Shown here piece by piece: positions 1 to 6,263 of a DNA stretch of 8,456 nt. The stretch is from NCBI GenBank assembly GCA_964586025.1, contig CAZPGF010000119.1:1-8456 (forward strand), given 5' to 3'. The DNA is from JACKGW01 sp964586025. GTDB taxonomy: Bacteria; Planctomycetota; PLA2; JAEUHO01. Position numbers and translations under genes: made by a program. Under the pieces are notes generated by a model. The model worked only from the letters and a program-made list of their open reading frames with translations. It was not told the origin of the DNA and ran no database searches. The stretch's first letter is position 1. The number at the start of each line of letters is the position of its first letter.

Positions 1-537
1 GGGGAACTTCGCGAGGTCGCGAACCACGTCGAGGTTCGTTCCGCGCGAGTGCGAGGAGAGGATCCAGCCGACCTGGCTCCACCAGAAGCCGTGTTGGACC
101 GGCGAGTGGATGTCGGCGGGCTGGTCGCTGTTGCGGTGGTGCTCGCGATGGTGCGACGCCCACCACAACGGGCCCTTCTGCGCGGACGCGGAGCCCCACA
201 GCGCGAACAGGAACTGCCAGAAGCGGTTCGCCCGGTAGGAACGGTGCGAGAAGTACCGGTGGTAGAAGGCGGTCAGGCCGAACATGCGCGCGAAGTAACC
301 GACCGCTGCGACGGCGACGGCGATCGGACTGATGCCGACGAAGATCACGCCGAACACCATCAGGTGCATGCCGACGAACGGCAGCATGCGGATCCAATCG
401 ATCCGGTAGGACATCGTCTGGTCCGCAAAGGGCTGACGAGATCCCTGCGCCCAGCCGTCGAACCAACCGGCGACCTCACGCGCGACGCGCAGGACGAGAG
501 GACGCCGCTTGACCGCGGCGGTTTGGACATCGTTCAC
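1..537 (-). CDS. Membrane acyl-CoA (delta-9-type) fatty acid desaturase, N-terminal part, cut by window edge
   Basis: Integral-membrane di-iron desaturase that introduces a cis double bond into a long acyl chain, using O2 and reducing equivalents. Only the first 179 residues are in the window. Reading from a GTG at 537, there are hydrophobic stretches at about residues 52-82 and 106-118. The first histidine box HRYFSH is at 93-98 and the second HHREHH at 129-134, followed by RNSD and the motif GFWWSQVGWIL at 150-160, all typical of the stearoyl-CoA desaturase family. The third box (HNNHH type) would lie beyond base 1. The GTG start is chosen because the frame is closed by a TGA shortly upstream and a GGAG lies 6 bases before the GTG. 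The first ATG in frame (412-414, residue 42) has no visible ribosome site. Divergent from the response regulator. Family assignment is secure; exact chain position and acyl carrier are not visible. Confidence 0.93.
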   Translation of the reverse strand, partial: MNDVQTAAVKRRPLVLRVAREVAGWFDGWAQGSRQPFADQTMSYRIDWIRMLPFVGMHLMVFGVIFVGISPIAVAVAAVGYFARMFGLTAFYHRYFSHRSYRANRFWQFLFALWGSASAQKGPLWWASHHREHHRNSDQPADIHSPVQHGFWWSQVGWILSSHSRGTNLDVVRDLAKFP

Positions 538-542
538 GAAGG

Positions 543-576
543 GCTCCGGCCGTTCGACCCGGGCGGCCGGTGGAGC
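543..576 (-). promoter_or_regulatory. Leader hairpin that pairs the desaturase ribosome-binding site
   Basis: On the minus strand, GCTCC (576-572) can pair with GGAGC (547-543), and GGCC (568-565) with GGCC (551-548), with a 3-base bulge and a 13-base loop. The GGAG in the 3' arm is the best Shine-Dalgarno for the GTG at 537, 6 bases away, so folding would mask it. The structure is seen in the sequence; any regulatory use is inference, and GC-rich DNA makes short stems common. Confidence 0.4.
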
Positions 577-636
577 GGATCACCCGCTCGATGCCGTCCG
601 GTTGGCCCCGGACGCATCCGCCGTCGAACGAGGCGC

Positions 637-642
637 ATCCTA
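637..642 (-). promoter_or_regulatory. Weak candidate -10 element for the desaturase
   Basis: TAGGAT on the minus strand matches 4 of 6 bases of TATAAT and lies about 100 bases before the GTG start. No convincing -35 accompanies it. Transcription from here would include the leader hairpin at 576-543. This is a guess based on position and base composition in otherwise GC-rich sequence. Confidence 0.15.
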
Positions 643-709
643 CGTGCCGCTCCCTCCCGGGCCGCGTTCGCTGCGGACGCTCCGCCCGAGTGACCGAGCC
701 AGGGTGGGC

Positions 710-715
710 TATGCT
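710..715 (+). promoter_or_regulatory. Candidate -10 element for the response regulator
   Basis: TATGCT matches 4 of 6 bases of the sigma-70 -10 consensus and lies 58 bases before the ATG at 774. The nearest -35-like string, GTGACC at 690-695, is only 14 bases upstream, which is short. It is the most AT-rich hexamer in this part of the gap between the divergent genes. Confidence 0.22.
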
Positions 716-757
716 CGACGCAACGGGGCGTCGGCCGGGGGGGGCGCGTCGGCAGTT

Positions 758-763
758 AGGAGG
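758..763 (+). promoter_or_regulatory. Ribosome-binding site that sets the response regulator start
   Basis: A perfect AGGAGG lies 10 bases before the ATG at 774. It fixes the start there rather than at the in-frame GTG at 570, which would add 68 residues of non-conserved, arginine-rich sequence before the first strand of the receiver domain. Confidence 0.85.
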
Positions 764-773
764 CGGCGGATCC

Positions 774-1475
774 ATGTCGACCAAGATCCTGGTCATCGAG
801 GACGATCCCCACGTCAGCCGGATGCTCCGCGACATCCTCGGAAGCGCCGGTCATTCGACGGTCGCCGCCTCGAATGCGACCGACGGCCTGCGCGCGGCGG
901 TCGTCGAGGCCCCGGACCTCGTGCTGTTGGACCTCGGCCTCGAACGCGACGACGACGGCCTGGACGTCTGCCGGGACCTGCGCCGCCTGCCCGCGGTCCG
1001 CGACATCCCGATCGTCGTGTTGACCGGCCGCGAGAGTTCCGACGTGGAAGCCAGGCTTTTCGAGGCCGGAGCCGACGATTACCTGCGCAAGGGCGCGGTG
1101 CGCGCGGATCTGTTGCTGCACCGGATCGCGGCGGTCCTGCGCCGTTCGCGCGGCGGATCGGGGCACGTCATCTCGGCCGGGCCGTTCCGCCTCGACCTGC
1201 TCGGGCGCGAGGCGTGGATCCACGACCGGCCGATCGAACTCACACCGCGGCAGTTCGAGATCCTCGTATTGCTCGCCCGCAGTCCCGGTCATGTCCTCGG
1301 GCCCGAGGACATCGCCCCGGAGGACGCCGACCGCTCGCCGACGACCCTCCGGGTGCACGTCGCGGCCCTGCGCGGGGCGCTCGGCGAGGAGGCGTGGCGC
1401 CTGGAAACGGTCCGCGGGAGGGGGGTCCGGCTCCTCGCCGAGCCCGCGGTCGGACCGAACCGTTCACGCGCGTAA
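774..1475 (+). CDS. OmpR/PhoB-type response regulator with compact winged-helix domain
   Basis: Cytoplasmic DNA-binding response regulator of 233 residues. The receiver domain (about 3-121) has the acidic pair D10/D11, phosphoacceptor D53 in LLDLGL, T84 in VLTGRE and K106, so it should be phosphorylatable. The C-terminal winged helix (about 135-222) shows the family signatures LTPRQFEIL (156-164), TLRVHVAALRGAL (191-203) and ETVRGRGVRLL (211-221). The stretch between the positioning and recognition helices is about four residues shorter than in PhoB and lacks the usual tryptophan. The start at 774 follows a perfect AGGAGG. No kinase gene is adjacent; the nearest is the hybrid kinase 4.9 kb downstream, past the protease genes. 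The 3' end carries half of a palindrome that recurs before the S8 protease gene. Family assignment is secure; partner and targets are unknown. It could regulate the protease genes beside it, but this class usually binds direct repeats. Confidence 0.95.
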   Translation: MSTKILVIEDDPHVSRMLRDILGSAGHSTVAASNATDGLRAAVVEAPDLVLLDLGLERDDDGLDVCRDLRRLPAVRDIPIVVLTGRESSDVEARLFEAGADDYLRKGAVRADLLLHRIAAVLRRSRGGSGHVISAGPFRLDLLGREAWIHDRPIELTPRQFEILVLLARSPGHVLGPEDIAPEDADRSPTTLRVHVAALRGALGEEAWRLETVRGRGVRLLAEPAVGPNRSRA

Positions 1476-1478
1476 ACG
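1461..1478 (+). promoter_or_regulatory. Candidate operator: copy 1 of the CGTTCA-N6-TRAACG inverted repeat
   Basis: An 18-base inverted repeat, CGTTCA-CGCGCG-TAAACG, spans the last codons and TAA stop of the response-regulator gene. The six-base arms pair at 5 of 6 positions, and the central CGCGCG is itself self-complementary, giving 8 of 9 matched pairs overall. The same arms with the same six-base spacer recur at 4824-4841. It ends 128 bases before the GTG at 1607. A weak -10-like CATTCT (1530-1535) puts the dyad centre about 60 bases before it. Binding of a regulator here is inference. Confidence 0.45.
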
Positions 1479-1596
1479 AAGTGTCGCAGGTCCCTGTTCC
1501 CCTCGGCGGCCGGTTCGGGGAATCTCGGGCATTCTGGAGCGTGGCGATCGCGTGGTCGTCGGCTCCCGGTGCGAACGAGCGCCGTCGGGCGCGAGC

Positions 1597-1602
1597 GGAG
1601 GG
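1597..1602 (+). promoter_or_regulatory. Ribosome-binding site that sets the small-protein start
   Basis: GGAGGG lies 4 bases before the GTG at 1607. The spacing is short, but this is the strongest such site in the gap. The alternative in-frame ATG at 1658 is preceded only by GC-rich sequence without a purine run. Confidence 0.6.
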
Positions 1603-1606
1603 AAGC

Positions 1607-1987
1607 GTGGCGACCCAACCGGTGGTTGACACCCGGGACGGGACCGGTGCGCGCGGCATGCGCAGCGGGCCGAGCCTGGACGACCGCGTGCTCTATGCGA
1701 CGGAGCACGCCTGGATCGAGTTGCTCGTGCCGCGACGGGTGCGCCGGCGCAACGAATCGGAGTCGATCGTCGGTCACGTCCTGCCGCGGGGCGAGGCCGC
1801 ATCCGCCTCGCCTCCCGCGTACCAGTTCAGCGTCGAGCTCGACGACGGACGTCGGCACATCGTCTGGGCCGACGAGCAGGGCGAGTTCACGATCCCCGTG
1901 GACGGGGCCACGCCGTTTCGCGTGCGCTGCCAGCCGTCGGACGGGCCGGAGTCGATCCTCGACTTCCGAGGGGCGACGCGCGAGTGA
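1607..1987 (+). CDS. Small beta-rich protein coupled to the CHAT protease gene, function unknown
   Basis: A 126-residue protein I cannot assign to a named family. It has no signal peptide or membrane segment, so it should be cytoplasmic. Residues 1-24 look disordered. A basic segment PRRVRRR sits at 42-48. Residues 72-120 alternate hydrophobic and polar positions (FSVELDDG, HIVWADEQGEFTIPV, PFRVRCQP, SILDF), as expected for a small beta-sandwich; the GEFTIPV...PFRVR part resembles the extracellular or regulatory beta-folds of carboxypeptidase-regulatory-like domains. The stop codon overlaps the GTG start of the CHAT gene (GTGA, 1984-1987), so the two are probably translated together and may interact. 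Plausible roles are inhibitor, sensor adaptor or substrate of the CHAT protease; none is demonstrated. The start could instead be the ATG at 1658 (109 residues). That the frame is coding is supported by the overlap and the ribosome site. Confidence 0.75.
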   Translation: MATQPVVDTRDGTGARGMRSGPSLDDRVLYATEHAWIELLVPRRVRRRNESESIVGHVLPRGEAASASPPAYQFSVELDDGRRHIVWADEQGEFTIPVDGATPFRVRCQPSDGPESILDFRGATRE

Positions 1988-4806
1988 GCGTTGACTCGCT
2001 CGCGTCGCTGCGCGACGCCCTGGCGGCGACGAGCGAGCCCGGCGAACGACGCGCGCGACTTCGCGCCATCGAGGATCCGGACGCCATCCTGGCCGCGTGG
2101 GTGCCGCTGATCGTTCGCGCCGCGCGTTCCGAGCCCGCTCGCGCGCGGCGCGAGGCGCGTGCCGCATGCGTGCTCGCGACGCGTTGCCAGCACCCCGAAC
2201 GCCGGCGGCTCGCCTGGCGCGCCCGCGGCGGCGTGCACCTGCTCGCCGGCATGCCGCGTCCCGCGCTTCGCGCGTTGGAACGCGCTCGCCGCGGCGCCGA
2301 TCTCTCGGCGCGCGTGCAGAGCGCAGCTTCTTACGCGCAGGTGCTCGGCGAACTCGGGCGCTTCCGCGAAGCCGAGGAAGCGCTCGAGGAGGCGCGCCCC
2401 GTCGTCGAGGAGAACAACGAATCGGCGCGCCGCACCCTCTTCGAGTTGACCGCCATCACCTTGCTGGAGCGCGCGGAGCGCTATCCCGAGGCGCTGGCGC
2501 GACTCGAACGGCTCGACGCCGAACTCGCCGCGAACGGCGGCGACTCGTCCGCGCTACCGTTCGTCCGCGCGAACCTCGCCAACGTGTTGACGCAGTTGTC
2601 GGAGTACGACCGGGCCGATGCGCTCTACGCGTGGCTGGAGGCGCGCCACGCCGAACAGGGGGAACGGCACTCGCTGCTCCAGACCTCCTACAACCGCGCC
2701 TACGTCGCCGCGCTCCGCGGCCGGTACCGCCGGGCCCTGCTCGATCTCGAAGCGCTCGAAACGCGCGCTCGCGAGCTGGGCGACGACCGTCACGTCGCGC
2801 ACTGCATGCTCGATCGCGCCGAGATCCAACTGCGACTCGGTTCTCCCCAGGAGGCGGCGGCGAGCGCCGAAGCGGCGGCCGAGATCCTCGACCGCCTCGG
2901 ACACGAGCGCGACGCGGCCCGCGCCTCGTCGTTCCGCGGCGTCGCGTTGCTCGCGCGTGGCGAGACGGCCGCGGCGAGCGAGTTGCTGCGAGACGCCTGC
3001 GAGCGGTTGGCGCGGCTGCACAGCCCCGTCTGGGCCGCGCTCGGCGAGCACCAACTCGCCCGTGCCCTGCATCGGGAGGGCCTCGAAGAGGCCGCCGCCC
3101 GGCACGCGCGTCACGCCGCGCAGGCGCTCTACCGACTGGGTCTCGTGGAGAGGGGCGGACAGGCCGAACTGCTCGAAGCCTCGCTCGAGCGCGAGCGCGG
3201 GCAGTTCGGGCGCGCGCGCGCCAGGCTGCTCGGGCTCGAGGCGAGGCTCGGCGATCTCTACGCACCGTGGCTGCGCTGCGATCTCCAGTACGCGCTCGCC
3301 CTCTGCTGCGAGCGACTGGGCGACCTCGACGCCGCGCGCCGTCACATCGGCGAGGCGCTCGATCTGCTCGATCGTCACCGACTCGGCGTCCCGCCCGACG
3401 AGACGATGTCGGCCTTCCTCGACCAACGCGCCGACATGGCCGAGTGTGCGGTGCGGCTCTTCGTCCCCCTCGGCGACGAGGGGGCGGTCCGCCTGTTCGA
3501 CGCGATCGAGGGCGCGAAGAGCCGCGCGCTGCTCGACATGCTGCGTGCCGGGCGCGCAGGCGTGCCCATCGGCCTCCTCGATCCCGAGGTGGACGTCGAT
3601 GCGATCGAGCGCGAGATCGACGGCCTCGGGCGGCTTCGCTGGTCCGACGGAGGGTTTCGAGCCGAAGCGGAGGCGGCACGACGCGCCGCGGCGCTGGCGT
3701 CGCGCCAGCGGCGGTTGAACGCGTCGCTCGAAGCGCTCGAGCAGGCCGAGGCGGACGGGACCTGCTGGCATCGACGACCGATCGGCCTCGACGAGGCGAG
3801 GCGCGCGCTCGACGACGACACCACCGTCCTGACGATGCACGTCGGACGCGACGCGCTCGTGCTCGGACTGCTCGACGCGAACGGGTTCCGCACGACGACG
3901 CATTCGTTCACCGAGTGGCATGCGCGGCGACTCGTGCGGCGGCTCGGGTTTCATCTCGATCGCCCGGCCGTGGTGTTCGAGGCCTACGGCGACGGCGATC
4001 CGTCTCTTGTGAGCCGCGCCGAGGGCGTCCTCGTCGAGGGATGGGAGGCGTTGATCGCGCCCGTCGCCGACGCCGTGACGACGCCACGGCTGGTGATCGT
4101 CCCGCACGGCCCCCTGCACGCGGTGCCGTTCCACGCGCTGCTGCCGGCGGTCGGCGCCGAACCGCTGCTGTCGCGATTCGCCGTGACGACCGCGCCGAGC
4201 GTTTCGGTCTACGTGCACGCGCGATCGCGAACCCGATCGTCCGGCGTGGGAACCGCCGCCTTCGGCGTGCCGGATCCCGACGCACCGTTCGTCGGCGACG
4301 AGGCGTTGGCGGTCGCGACGGTCTGGCCGGACGCCGAGCTTCGGCTGCGCGAGGAGGCCACCCGCGCACGCTTCCTCGACGCCCTCCGCGAGCGCGCGAT
4401 CGTCCACCTGGCGAGCCACGGCGTGTTCGACGACGAGGCGCCGTTGCGCGCGGGCGTTCGCCTCGGGGACGGCTGGCTGCGCACGGCGGATCTGTACTGC
4501 GTGGAGGTGCGCGCGGACCTGGTCGTGCTGTCGGGGTGCGTGACCGGACGAACCGCGATCCGCGCGGCGGACGAGCCGATGGGCCTCGTCCGCGGATTCC
4601 TCACGGCGGGGGCCCGGGCCCTCGTGAACACCCTCTGGCACGTCGCGGACCGGCCCGCCGCCACCGCGATGGAGCGCTTCCACCTGGCGCTCGCGAGGGG
4701 ACTCCGTCCGGTGGCGGCGCTCGAACGGGCGATCTCCGAAACCCGCTCGCTCCATCCCCATCCGGCCCACTGGGCGCCGTTCGCGATCGTGGGCCACGCG
4801 ATCTGA
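1984..4806 (+). CDS. TPR-CHAT protein (caspase-like cysteine protease with TPR array)
   Basis: A 940-residue cytoplasmic protein. From about residue 75 to 465 there are roughly ten degenerate TPR-like helix pairs (for example LGELGRFREAEEALEEARPV, and RLGDLDAARRHIGEALDLL near the end), a protein-binding scaffold. A charged helical linker with coiled-coil character (about 535-600) leads into the CHAT domain (about 610-940). CHAT proteins belong to the caspase/separase clan. The predicted dyad is His812 in LASHGVFDDEAPL and Cys852 in VLSGCVTG (most relatives have SAC here). Other family marks are PRLVIVPHGPLHAVPFHALL, GFLTAGARALVNTLWHV and the terminal HWAPFAIVG. The start is the GTG at 1984, overlapping the upstream stop, with GAGGGG ten bases before. 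No ATPase, nucleic-acid-binding or membrane region is visible. Likely a regulated endopeptidase activated through the TPR region; trigger and substrate are unknown. The dyad argues against a dead homologue. Confidence 0.96.
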   Translation: MSVDSLASLRDALAATSEPGERRARLRAIEDPDAILAAWVPLIVRAARSEPARARREARAACVLATRCQHPERRRLAWRARGGVHLLAGMPRPALRALERARRGADLSARVQSAASYAQVLGELGRFREAEEALEEARPVVEENNESARRTLFELTAITLLERAERYPEALARLERLDAELAANGGDSSALPFVRANLANVLTQLSEYDRADALYAWLEARHAEQGERHSLLQTSYNRAYVAALRGRYRRALLDLEALETRARELGDDRHVAHCMLDRAEIQLRLGSPQEAAASAEAAAEILDRLGHERDAARASSFRGVALLARGETAAASELLRDACERLARLHSPVWAALGEHQLARALHREGLEEAAARHARHAAQALYRLGLVERGGQAELLEASLERERGQFGRARARLLGLEARLGDLYAPWLRCDLQYALALCCERLGDLDAARRHIGEALDLLDRHRLGVPPDETMSAFLDQRADMAECAVRLFVPLGDEGAVRLFDAIEGAKSRALLDMLRAGRAGVPIGLLDPEVDVDAIEREIDGLGRLRWSDGGFRAEAEAARRAAALASRQRRLNASLEALEQAEADGTCWHRRPIGLDEARRALDDDTTVLTMHVGRDALVLGLLDANGFRTTTHSFTEWHARRLVRRLGFHLDRPAVVFEAYGDGDPSLVSRAEGVLVEGWEALIAPVADAVTTPRLVIVPHGPLHAVPFHALLPAVGAEPLLSRFAVTTAPSVSVYVHARSRTRSSGVGTAAFGVPDPDAPFVGDEALAVATVWPDAELRLREEATRARFLDALRERAIVHLASHGVFDDEAPLRAGVRLGDGWLRTADLYCVEVRADLVVLSGCVTGRTAIRAADEPMGLVRGFLTAGARALVNTLWHVADRPAATAMERFHLALARGLRPVAALERAISETRSLHPHPAHWAPFAIVGHAI

Positions 4807-4820
4807 CCACCGGCTTCCCC

Positions 4821-4844
4821 AATCGTTCAGCGACGTGAACGATT
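4821..4844 (+). promoter_or_regulatory. Candidate operator: copy 2 of the inverted repeat, perfect 9-base arms
   Basis: AATCGTTCA (4821-4829) and TGAACGATT (4836-4844) are perfect inverted repeats around the spacer GCGACG. The inner part, CGTTCA-N6-TGAACG, is the motif seen at 1461-1478. It starts 14 bases after the CHAT stop and its inner part ends 110 bases before the S8 start. A weak promoter may follow (TTCAGT at 4859-4864, TACGCT at 4883-4888, 18-base spacing), placing the dyad centre about 50 bases before the -10, ten bases less than at copy 1. As RNA it would form a 9-bp hairpin, but no T-run follows, so an intrinsic terminator is less likely than an operator. Confidence 0.55.
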
Positions 4845-4937
4845 CGGAGCGGTATCGCTTCAGTCCGGCCGCGGCGCCTGCCTACGCTCGGCCCCGATAT
4901 CGCGCTTCGGCCGACAGGGCGGCTCCGCGCGAATCGG

Positions 4938-4943
4938 AAGGAG
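4938..4943 (+). promoter_or_regulatory. Ribosome-binding site that sets the S8 protease start
   Basis: AAGGAG, with GG just upstream, lies 8 bases before the ATG at 4952, which directly begins a signal peptide. This outweighs the in-frame GTG at 4835, which sits inside the inverted repeat and would add 39 non-conserved residues ahead of the signal peptide. Confidence 0.85.
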
Positions 4944-4951
4944 TCCGTCGG

Positions 4952-6199
4952 ATGTCGAGGAGGAAGGTCTTCAGAGCGGCTGTCGTGCCGTGCCTCGTGG
5001 CATGGCTCGCGGTCACGTGCCCGTTCGCGGCCGAGCGGGCCGAGGCGAGCGGATCGGGTCAGCGGCTCGTGGTCCGCTACGACCCGGACGGCGCGGTCGG
5101 CACGCTGCTGGCGCTGGTCCAGACGGCGGCGTGGAACGTGTTGGGAAACGACACGACCGCGGGGCTGTTGCACATCGAGAAGGGAGGCCTGCTCTCCTGG
5201 TCCCTCGGGACGGTGTTCGGGCTGCTGGACAACCTCGGGCTGGTGCTCGACGTGGAACTGGAGATCGGAGCGCGTCACCACGCCAACTATCAGGGACAGC
5301 AGACCATCCCGATCATGCTCGAGGACGATCTCGACCTGTCCGCCATCCGGCCGAGCGATGCGTACGCGTTGATGAACACACCGCTCGTTGCTCCCACGCC
5401 GTCGTCGACGACGCCGCGGATCGCGCTCCTCGACGGCGGTTTCCAGTTCGGGCACGAGATGCTTCCGTCCTCGGCCGTCGCCGGGCAGTGGGACGCGATC
5501 GATCACGACGGCAACGCGGCGGACCTCGGGAACGGCGTCGACGACGACCAGGACGGCGTCACCGACAGCGGTCGCGGGCACGGCCTGGGCATGGCCGCGG
5601 CGGCCCTCGTGGTCTGCCCCCATGCGGACCTCTACTGCGTGCGCGTCCTCGACGACGAGGGTCGCGGCACGAACTTCTCCGTCGCGGTCGGCATCTCGTG
5701 GGCCATCGCGCAAGGCGTGGACGTCATCAATCTCTCGTTCGGGATGCTCGACTCGAGCGACATCGTCGGCCTGCTGCTCCAGGACGCCGTGAACCAAGGC
5801 ATCGTCGTCGTCGCCTCGGCGGGCAACCAGGGTGGCGGGTCGCTGGCCTTCCCGGCGTCGCTGCCGCACGTTCTCGCCGTCGCCGGCGTCGAACCGAGCG
5901 GCGACGCGCACACGATCTCGAACCACCATCCCGACGTGTGGATGAGCGCGCCGAGCGCGATGGTCCCCGGACCGCATCCGTCCGCGAACGACGCCTACGG
6001 CTGGTGGACCGGAACGTCCGTCTCCTCGGCCCTCGCCGCGGGCCTGCTCGCCCTCGCCATCGGCGAGGACCCGAACGATCCGGAGGGGTGCGTGGCCGAC
6101 ATCGCCACCGAGGTCGTGACGTTCGGCAACGTTCCGATCGAGCGCATCGACCGCCTCGGCGAAGGCATCCTCAACGTGGGCGCGTTCGGCTCGCCCTGA
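4952..6199 (+). CDS. Secreted subtilisin-like (S8) serine protease
   Basis: A 415-residue exported endopeptidase. The N-terminus is a Sec signal peptide: basic SRRK, a hydrophobic core at about 9-27, and probable cleavage after AEA (30-32). Residues 37-130 are probably a propeptide and do not match the standard inhibitor-I9 pattern clearly. The catalytic domain starts near 155: Asp161 in ALLDGG, His210 in GRGHGLGMA, oxyanion Asn292 in SAGNQ and Ser356 in TGTSVSSALAAG. The His and Ser motifs differ from the common HGTHVAG and GTSMAAPHVAG, but all catalytic residues are present. An aspartate-rich stretch at 181-205 (DHDGN, then DDDQDGVTD) before the His looks like calcium-binding loops. Cys222 and Cys229 could form a disulfide after export. 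It ends without a C-terminal anchor or sorting domain. It follows the CHAT gene by 145 bases containing an inverted repeat and possibly its own promoter, so it may be co-regulated rather than strictly co-transcribed. Substrate unknown. Confidence 0.95.
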   Translation: MSRRKVFRAAVVPCLVAWLAVTCPFAAERAEASGSGQRLVVRYDPDGAVGTLLALVQTAAWNVLGNDTTAGLLHIEKGGLLSWSLGTVFGLLDNLGLVLDVELEIGARHHANYQGQQTIPIMLEDDLDLSAIRPSDAYALMNTPLVAPTPSSTTPRIALLDGGFQFGHEMLPSSAVAGQWDAIDHDGNAADLGNGVDDDQDGVTDSGRGHGLGMAAAALVVCPHADLYCVRVLDDEGRGTNFSVAVGISWAIAQGVDVINLSFGMLDSSDIVGLLLQDAVNQGIVVVASAGNQGGGSLAFPASLPHVLAVAGVEPSGDAHTISNHHPDVWMSAPSAMVPGPHPSANDAYGWWTGTSVSSALAAGLLALAIGEDPNDPEGCVADIATEVVTFGNVPIERIDRLGEGILNVGAFGSP

Positions 6200-6263
6200 G
6201 GGCCTCGTTTGGGCGATCGATCCGCGAGGGCAGCGGTCCTCGAACGGCAGCCCCATGAAGCAC

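Noticed and set aside
49..693. Plus-strand open frame over the desaturase region
   Set aside because: The minus strand reads through with both histidine boxes of a membrane desaturase; the plus-strand product is composition-driven and featureless.
570..773. 68-residue N-terminal extension of the response regulator from a GTG at 570
   Set aside because: It has no ribosome site, is non-conserved in character and covers the intergenic promoter region. The ATG at 774 has a perfect AGGAGG and begins the receiver domain directly.
1497..1522. TTCCCC/GGGGAA inverted repeat after the response-regulator stop, considered as a terminator
   Set aside because: The stem is only six pairs with a 14-base loop and no T-run; too weak to call in GC-rich DNA.
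1626..1631. Perfect TTGACA resembling a -35 element
   Set aside because: It lies inside the small-protein coding sequence, and no -10-like sequence occurs 16-18 bases downstream, where the DNA is nearly all G and C.
2554..4797. Very long open frame on the minus strand opposite the CHAT gene, and a 913-codon plus-strand frame at 2097-4838
   Set aside because: Both are by-products of high GC content. Their translations are rich in Arg, Ala and Gly or in low-complexity polar residues and show no domain, while the CHAT frame is clearly conserved.
4821..4844. Reading the palindrome before the S8 gene as a classical Rho-independent terminator
   Set aside because: No T-run follows the stem, and the inner motif recurs at 1461-1478 within a coding end, which points to a DNA-binding site.
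4835..4951. Upstream GTG start for the S8 protease
   Set aside because: It would bury the signal peptide 39 residues inside and start within the inverted repeat. The ATG at 4952 has a strong ribosome site.
5009..5020. Possible lipoprotein signal around Cys23 of the S8 protease
   Set aside because: The residues before the Cys (A-V-T) do not fit the lipobox, which needs Gly, Ala or Ser at the last position. A signal peptidase I site after AEA (30-32) fits better.
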